5,464 nt of DNA from RGIG6375 sp964472725. GTDB lineage: Bacteria > Bacillota > Clostridia > Oscillospirales > Oscillospiraceae. Under the pieces are notes generated by a model. It was not told the DNA's origin. It did no database searches and saw only the letters and a list, made by a program, of their open reading frames with translations. The DNA lies in assembly GCA_964472725.1 (NCBI GenBank), contig CAYYLZ010000100.1:1-5464 (forward strand). The letters run 5' to 3'. The position numbers and the translations under genes are program-made. Shown here in pieces: positions 1-3,812 of the stretch (positions are counted from its first letter, which is position 1; each line of letters starts with the position of its first letter).

Positions 1-353
1 ACGCCGACGACCCAGTCAAAATCGTCGAAGGTGGAAGCCTCAACGGGGCCGAAGGAGTTGACGCCTGCGGTCTGAATAAGGAGGTGAGGAGGACCGCCGA
101 AGGTTTCTTCTACCTTATCGGCAGCTGCGGTATACTCTTCACGATTGGTGAGGTCTACCTTGATGGCGAGAACGTCGCTCTCGGGGCAGCCTGCGTAAGC
201 AACGATTTCCTTGACTGCGTTGTCCAGCGCGTCCTGACGGACGTCACCGATGGCAACCTTCATACCGTTCTTGGCAAACAGTTTGGCCTGACCCAGACCT
301 GCGCCGGAAGCGCCGCCGGAAATAAAGCAAATCTTACCTGCAAAATTCTTCAT
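1..353 (-). CDS. Short-chain dehydrogenase/reductase (SDR), N-terminal part, cut by window edge
   Basis: This is a classical-type SDR, an NAD(P)-dependent alcohol/ketone oxidoreductase expected in the cytoplasm. The minus-strand frame opens at the ATG complementary to 351-353 and gives 117 complete codons before the edge. Residues 12-19 (SGGASGAG) are the TGxxxGxG nucleotide-binding loop. Asp37 at the end of the second strand (AIGDV) favours NAD(H) over NADP(H). Residues 66-69 (VDLT) match the adenine-binding D[VL]T element. The usual NNAG motif reads QTAG at 94-97, a departure from the consensus. The catalytic Ser-Tyr-Lys residues lie beyond the window. The start is supported by AAGGAG (complement of 363-368) nine bases upstream of the ATG. 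The gene is divergent from the molybdenum enzyme operon and shares its control region, so it may act on the same substrate or product; that is inference. The substrate is not identifiable. Confidence 0.9.
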   Translation of the reverse strand, partial: MKNFAGKICFISGGASGAGLGQAKLFAKNGMKVAIGDVRQDALDNAVKEIVAYAGCPESDVLAIKVDLTNREEYTAAADKVEETFGGPPHLLIQTAGVNSFGPVEASTFDDFDWVVG

Positions 354-435
354 GTGTACACGCTCCTTAAATTGTATTTGTGTCAGAGAGACCCCGGCCA
401 TACACATAGCCGCGACCATATTCTTTCTACTATTT

Positions 436-465
436 AGAGTACCCGCATATACGTACAAATGTCAA
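436..465 (-). promoter_or_regulatory. Candidate promoter for the SDR gene
   Basis: On the minus strand a perfect -35 hexamer TTGACA (complement of 460-465) is followed after 18 bases by TACTCT (complement of 436-441), a poor -10 hexamer. Transcription from it would start near 428-430 and give a leader of about 75 bases before the SDR start. The -35 box is convincing and the -10 box is not. The site lies within an inverted repeat that could bind a regulator. Confidence 0.4.
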
Positions 466-480
466 GCGCTTTTTGTACCT
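451..480. repeat. Inverted repeat GTACAAA-N12-TTTGTAC over the SDR promoter -35 box
   Basis: GTACAAA at 453-459 is exactly complementary to TTTGTAC at 472-478. Allowing one mismatch (452/479) the arms reach nine bases, 451-459 and 472-480. The 12-base spacer contains the candidate minus-strand TTGACA and an eight-base palindrome, AAGCGCTT, at 464-471. The placement suits an operator that blocks the SDR promoter, but no regulator family is recognised from it. Confidence 0.4.
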
Positions 481-583
481 CCGCACATTTTTTTGCTTCC
501 TGTTTTTCCCTCTGTATCCACACGCATTTCCAGGTATAACTTCAGCTTATATCTCCCCAAGAAGTGTACGATTTTTTATAATT

Positions 584-615
584 GCGTCATTTTCCGTCAA
601 AAGCGTTCATTTTCC
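584..615. repeat. Imperfect direct repeat GCGT(T)CATTTTCC
   Basis: GCGTCATTTTCC at 584-595 recurs as GCGTTCATTTTCC at 603-615, with one inserted T and a 19-base start-to-start spacing. It sits about 80-110 bases upstream of the operon promoter. It could be a tandem activator site or chance similarity in a T-rich stretch. Function is unknown. Confidence 0.3.
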
Positions 616-651
616 TGCATTTTTGTCTTTTCGTGGGGGTTTTGAGTGGTT

Positions 652-673
652 TTTTTGAATTATTTCTCAAAAA
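652..673. repeat. Inverted repeat TTTTTGA-N8-TCAAAAA upstream of the operon promoter
   Basis: TTTTTGA at 652-658 pairs with TCAAAAA at 667-673 across an eight-base spacer. A second, bulged pairing is possible between GTTTTGAG at 639-646 and CTCAAAAAC at 666-674. The right arm ends 17 bases before the -35 hexamer at 691, a usual position for an activator site. The arms are A/T-rich, so chance occurrence is quite possible. Confidence 0.3.
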
Positions 674-690
674 CTTATGGGCAACAAGCG

Positions 691-719
691 TTGACAAAAT
701 TACGCGCTTAACTTAATAT
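691..719 (+). promoter_or_regulatory. Sigma-A-type promoter of the molybdenum enzyme operon
   Basis: A perfect -35 hexamer TTGACA (691-696) is separated by 17 bases from TAATAT (714-719), which matches four of the six TATAAT positions. The expected transcription start is about 725-727, giving a leader of roughly 77 bases before the first start codon. Spacing and position make this the best promoter in the window. Confidence 0.75.
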
Positions 720-728
720 ATTAGTATC

Positions 729-744
729 ATTAGATATTTCTAAT
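729..744. promoter_or_regulatory. Inverted repeat at the predicted transcription start, candidate operator
   Basis: ATTAGA (729-734) and TCTAAT (739-744) are exact inverted copies around the four-base centre TATT. The element starts only a few bases after the predicted transcription start, where a bound repressor would block initiation or early elongation. In RNA it would be a weak A/U-rich hairpin, so a DNA operator is the more likely reading. The regulator is unknown. Confidence 0.45.
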
Positions 745-788
745 CATGGGGGCAGTCTGCCCTGATGCAGCCCTGACCCCACTTTTCT

Positions 789-795
789 AAGGAGG
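789..795 (+). promoter_or_regulatory. Strong ribosome binding site that fixes the [2Fe-2S] subunit start
   Basis: AAGGAGG at 789-795 lies seven bases before the ATG at 803, close to the ideal Shine-Dalgarno arrangement. It fixes the start at 803, not at internal Met7 or Met21, so the unusual N-terminal extension of the protein is very likely translated. An in-frame TAA at 788-790 rules out a longer protein. Confidence 0.9.
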
Positions 796-802
796 TAATG
801 AA

Positions 803-1468
803 ATGACAGAAGCAAAGGATATGACCTTTACTCTCGAAACTGCTCACGCTAAGGTTTCCGAGATGATCGGTGCTATCCCCACCGCTCTCACCGAATATCG
901 CTGCCCTCTCTGCGGCAAGATCTTCGGCTGCTACGCTGACCTTAAGCAGCACTATGCAGTTGAGCACGTCGGCGCCATCCCCCCTGTAACAGTTGTACTT
1001 AACCTCAATGGCAAGAGCTGCGAGGTACTCATCGAGCCCCACTGGACCCTCAAGCGCACTCTGCAGTTCCGCCTCGGTCTTACCGGCGCAAAGCACATGT
1101 GCGACAAGGGCGTTTGCGGCTCCTGCACCGTCATCATGGACGGCCGCGCAGTTCTCTCCTGCCAGATGCTCGCCGTAGAGTGCGAGGGCAAGGAGATTCA
1201 GACCGTAGAAGGCATCGCGGCTGACCCCAAGTGGAAGCCCCTGGTCGATGCTTACTGCCGCTGGGACGCTATGCAGTGCGGCTACTGCACCCCCGGTTTC
1301 CTGGTATCCGCCAAGAACCTGCTTGACAAGAACCCCAACCCCACCGTAGACGAGATCAATGCAGCCCTCTCCGGCAACATCTGCATCTGCGGTACATATC
1401 CCCGCCACGCCCAGGCTATCATGGAGGCGGTAGAAAAAATGACGGAAGGAGCGGCAACAAATGGCTGA
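803..1468 (+). CDS. [2Fe-2S] subunit of a molybdenum hydroxylase with an N-terminal C2H2 zinc-finger extension
   Basis: This is the small electron-transfer subunit of a xanthine dehydrogenase-family enzyme; it passes electrons from the molybdenum centre to the FAD subunit. Residues about 62-135 form the plant-ferredoxin-type domain with C100-x4-C105-x2-C108-x11-C120. Residues about 140-213 form the helical domain with C159-x2-C162-x31-C194-x-C196. All eight cluster ligands of the family are present. At 221 residues it is longer than the usual 150-170, because about 60 residues precede the ferredoxin domain. That extension holds a motif fitting the classical C2H2 zinc finger: C34-x2-C37-x3-F41-x5-L47-x2-H50-x4-H55. 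The start is fixed by AAGGAGG seven bases upstream. It is the first gene of the operon, and its last eight bases overlap the large-subunit gene, which implies translational coupling. The two [2Fe-2S] domains are certain; the role of the finger is unknown. Confidence 0.95.
   Translation: MTEAKDMTFTLETAHAKVSEMIGAIPTALTEYRCPLCGKIFGCYADLKQHYAVEHVGAIPPVTVVLNLNGKSCEVLIEPHWTLKRTLQFRLGLTGAKHMCDKGVCGSCTVIMDGRAVLSCQMLAVECEGKEIQTVEGIAADPKWKPLVDAYCRWDAMQCGYCTPGFLVSAKNLLDKNPNPTVDEINAALSGNICICGTYPRHAQAIMEAVEKMTEGAATNG
896..967 (+). other. C2H2 zinc-finger motif inside the [2Fe-2S] subunit
   Basis: These bases encode residues 32-55. The spacing is Y32-x-C34-x2-C37-x3-F41-x5-L47-x2-H50-x4-H55, which satisfies every position of the classical (F/Y)-x-C-x2-C-x3-F-x5-L-x2-H-x3-5-H pattern, including the two hydrophobic core positions. 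A run matching all these constraints is unlikely by chance. Zinc binding is inferred and not shown. Confidence 0.75.
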
Positions 1469-3803
1469 TATAGTAGGCGTAAACGGTCAAAGAGAACATT
1501 TCCGAGTAGTCGGTAAGCCCAATCTGCCCGGTAAGCTGTCCTATGCGCTGGCTACCGGTATCGCAAAGTTCGGTATCGACTATGTTCTTCCCAACATGCT
1601 CCATGCGAAGTTCCTTCGCAGCCCCTATGCAAACGCACTTATCAAGAAGATAGACACCACCAAGGCTCTCGCTCTCCCCGGCGTTGTCGATATCGTCACC
1701 TGGGAAGACGAGGACATCAAGAAGCTGGGTCAGAATCCCTTCGGCCCTCCCTCCCGTCCTTATCTGGACAACTGGGCTGAGCAGGAAGGCGCTGAGGTCG
1801 GCTGCATCGTAGTCGCTGAGGACGAGGACATCTGCGAGGAAGCCCTCCGCCTGCTGGACATCGAATGGGAAGTTCTCGGCCACGTAGTCGATACCCTCAA
1901 GGGTCGCGAGCCCGGTGCTCCCACCGCTCACATGGTCGCAGCTCCCCCCGATCCCTTCTCCGCTCCTCCCGCAAAGGAGAAGCAGGGCAACGTTTCCTTC
2001 GCTGTCACCACTCAGGGCGACATCGAAAAGGGCTTTGCCGAGGCTGACCACATCATTGAGTATAAGCTGATGCTCCCCGCATTCGCTTCTCACATGCCCA
2101 ATCCTCCCTCCTCCGTTGCATGGTGGGAAGATAACCCCTACCACGGCGAAGGCCCCGACCTGCACATCGAGGGTGCTGTTCAGCGCCGTGAGAACATCAG
2201 CCGTATGTACGGCGTTTCCAACGAAAAGACCGTTCAGGAAGGTCTCTTCCAGGGCGGTAAGTACTGCGACTGGGGTATGCGTAAGTCTCAGGAGATCACT
2301 CCCCTGCTGGCCAGACGCACCGGCCGTCCCGTCCGCTGCGCCAACACCCGTGAGGAGACCTTCGACTTCCTCATGAACGAGCGCTTCATGTACCTCAAGG
2401 TCGGCTTCACCAACGAGGGTCTTGTAACCGCTATCGACGACTTCTCCATCGCTGACAACGGCGTTTACGGTTCCTCCTCCTTCGGTACCGCAGGTGACCA
2501 GGGCTACGGTCCCTACTACACCTTCAAGTGCCCCAACATCCGCCAGCAGATGGATATCGTTGATACCAACCGCGGCAAGATGTACGTTTCCGGTCAGCAC
2601 TGCCCCTTCAACTGGGACTCCGGCACCATGGCCATCTATCTCATCTCCGAGAAGTTGGGCAAGGATCCCATTGACGTCGCTCTGCTCAACGTTCACGGCC
2701 CCACGTCTCAGGAAGACAACACCATCACCCCCAGCCTTCTGGCATGTATCGAAGAAGGCAAGAAGTTCGTTAACTGGAACTGGCACAAGTCCGGCGAGAG
2801 AAAGCTCGAGGACGGCCGTATGCACGGCGCCAGCTTCCGTTATCAGATGTGCCCCCGTCACGCATTCTCCGGCTACGATTGCAAGCTGGAGCTTAAGAAC
2901 GGTGTAGTACATATGCCCACTCAGGGTCCCTGCACCGGTATTTTCGCAGTTGAGTGTAACGCAATGGTCGTTGCCGAAGAGCTGGGTCTGGAATACGCAG
3001 ACGTAGCCATCGATTTCGACTACCGCGAGACCTTCACCCCCGTTGGCGGCGGCTCCGACGGTACCACCGCTTCCTCCTGGGCAATGAAGGAATGCGCCAA
3101 CATTCTCAAGCAGAAGATCCTCGAGTCTGCTGCCAACAAGGCCAACAATCCCGCACCTCCCAGCATGTTCATGTTTGGTCAGCCCAAGGAGAACCCCCTC
3201 AAGGGTCACACTGCCGACGAACTGGATATGATCAACGGTATGGTATGCCTGAAGGCTGACCCCAGCGTTGGTCTCCCCCTCAGAGAAGCCACCAGCGAGA
3301 ACATCTTTGCTACCTTCTCCGGTCGTCCCCCCACGTCCCTGTGGACCATGGGTATGGGCAAGATGCTCGACACCATGAACACCGCTTACTGCGAGGTCGC
3401 TGTTGACACCGATACCGGCGAGGTTGAGATCCTCCGCTTCGACGCTGTTGCCGACCCCGGTAAGGTAATGCGTCCCACTTCTCTGGAAAGCCAGATCGAC
3501 CAGGTTCTGTACTTCTCTCAGGGCTGCCAGCTTCTCGAAGAGTATGTATACGACGAAAAGACCGGCGTCCGCCTGAACAACAACATGATCGATTACAAGA
3601 AGCCCACCACTCTGGACGTTCCCGTAATCGGCAAGAAGTTCCTGGAGACCCGCGCCGGCAACGCTGCCTACGGTGCAAACGGTATCAGCCACTCTCTGGC
3701 AAACACCCACGCCATCATCATCGCTATCCACAACGCTATCGGCGTTTGGGTAGATCCCCCCGCAACCCCGGACAAGATCCTCAAAGCTTTAGGAAAGGCA
3801 TAA
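1461..3803 (+). CDS. Molybdopterin-binding large subunit, xanthine dehydrogenase / aldehyde oxidase family, with divergent active site
   Basis: The 780-residue product has the full length of the family's catalytic subunit. Residues about 24-145 form the hammerhead domain (PGK near 23-25, LRSPYA at 52-57). The rest carries the molybdenum-cofactor domains: ALLARRTGRPV-like sequence and TREETF after the first motif region, GGGSDGTT at 529-536 as the likely pterin-binding loop, and a C-terminal PPATPDKILKAL close to the family's LPxTPExIxxAL ending. Several catalytic elements differ. The GGGFGGK loop reads FQGGKYCDWGMRK (263-275), the RG(F/P)G substrate loop reads VSGQH (376-380), and GAKGVGE reads GANGISH (738-744), putting His744 at the catalytic Glu position. 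AAGGAG at 1446-1451 lies nine bases before the start. The fold is secure; the reaction and substrate are not, and xanthine oxidation should not be assumed. Confidence 0.93.
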   Translation: MADIVGVNGQREHFRVVGKPNLPGKLSYALATGIAKFGIDYVLPNMLHAKFLRSPYANALIKKIDTTKALALPGVVDIVTWEDEDIKKLGQNPFGPPSRPYLDNWAEQEGAEVGCIVVAEDEDICEEALRLLDIEWEVLGHVVDTLKGREPGAPTAHMVAAPPDPFSAPPAKEKQGNVSFAVTTQGDIEKGFAEADHIIEYKLMLPAFASHMPNPPSSVAWWEDNPYHGEGPDLHIEGAVQRRENISRMYGVSNEKTVQEGLFQGGKYCDWGMRKSQEITPLLARRTGRPVRCANTREETFDFLMNERFMYLKVGFTNEGLVTAIDDFSIADNGVYGSSSFGTAGDQGYGPYYTFKCPNIRQQMDIVDTNRGKMYVSGQHCPFNWDSGTMAIYLISEKLGKDPIDVALLNVHGPTSQEDNTITPSLLACIEEGKKFVNWNWHKSGERKLEDGRMHGASFRYQMCPRHAFSGYDCKLELKNGVVHMPTQGPCTGIFAVECNAMVVAEELGLEYADVAIDFDYRETFTPVGGGSDGTTASSWAMKECANILKQKILESAANKANNPAPPSMFMFGQPKENPLKGHTADELDMINGMVCLKADPSVGLPLREATSENIFATFSGRPPTSLWTMGMGKMLDTMNTAYCEVAVDTDTGEVEILRFDAVADPGKVMRPTSLESQIDQVLYFSQGCQLLEEYVYDEKTGVRLNNNMIDYKKPTTLDVPVIGKKFLETRAGNAAYGANGISHSLANTHAIIIAIHNAIGVWVDPPATPDKILKALGKA

Positions 3804-3812
3804 GGTGATAGA

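Larger units (their letters stand above)
354..802. other. Divergent intergenic control region, no supported gene
   Basis: About 450 bases separate the divergent starts of the SDR and the [2Fe-2S] subunit. The stretch is clearly more AT-rich and T-rich than the flanking genes. Open frames inside it (for example 352-645 and 473-658) lack a ribosome site and encode low-complexity Phe/Ser-rich peptides, so I do not call them genes. It holds a strong plus-strand promoter near its right end, a weaker minus-strand promoter candidate near 436-465, several short inverted repeats and one imperfect direct repeat. No tRNA-like, CRISPR, insertion-sequence or intrinsic-terminator structure was recognised, and no terminator is expected between two gene starts. 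Confidence 0.75.

Noticed and set aside
84..437. A 117-codon plus-strand frame opposite the SDR
   Set aside because: The minus-strand reading gives a clear SDR with a ribosome site; the plus reading has no motif.
571..600. A TATAAT at 577-582 and a minus-strand TTGACG/TATAAA pair as extra promoters
   Set aside because: The first has no -35 box at proper distance; the second has a 14-base spacer, too short for a normal sigma-A promoter.
352..658. Short plus-strand frames in the intergenic region, Phe/Ser-rich
   Set aside because: They have no Shine-Dalgarno site, come from T-rich sequence, and show no defined membrane-protein or toxin architecture.
674..688. LysR-like T-N11-A dyad (CTT-N9-AAG) just before the operon -35 box
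   Set aside because: Only three base pairs of symmetry and no LysR gene in the window; too weak to call.
726..802. Possible molybdenum-cofactor or other riboswitch in the operon leader
   Set aside because: The leader is only about 77 bases with a 5-bp hairpin; it lacks the size and multi-helix structure of the Moco motif.
740..1408. A 222-codon minus-strand frame over the [2Fe-2S] gene
   Set aside because: It is a shadow of the plus-strand gene, which has all eight cluster cysteines and a strong ribosome site.
1419..3731. A 770-codon open frame on the minus strand, antisense to the large subunit
   Set aside because: It mirrors a clear plus-strand gene. The plus strand rarely uses TTA, CTA and TCA codons, which removes antisense stops. 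The predicted protein is Gly/Val/Leu-rich with no recognisable domain.
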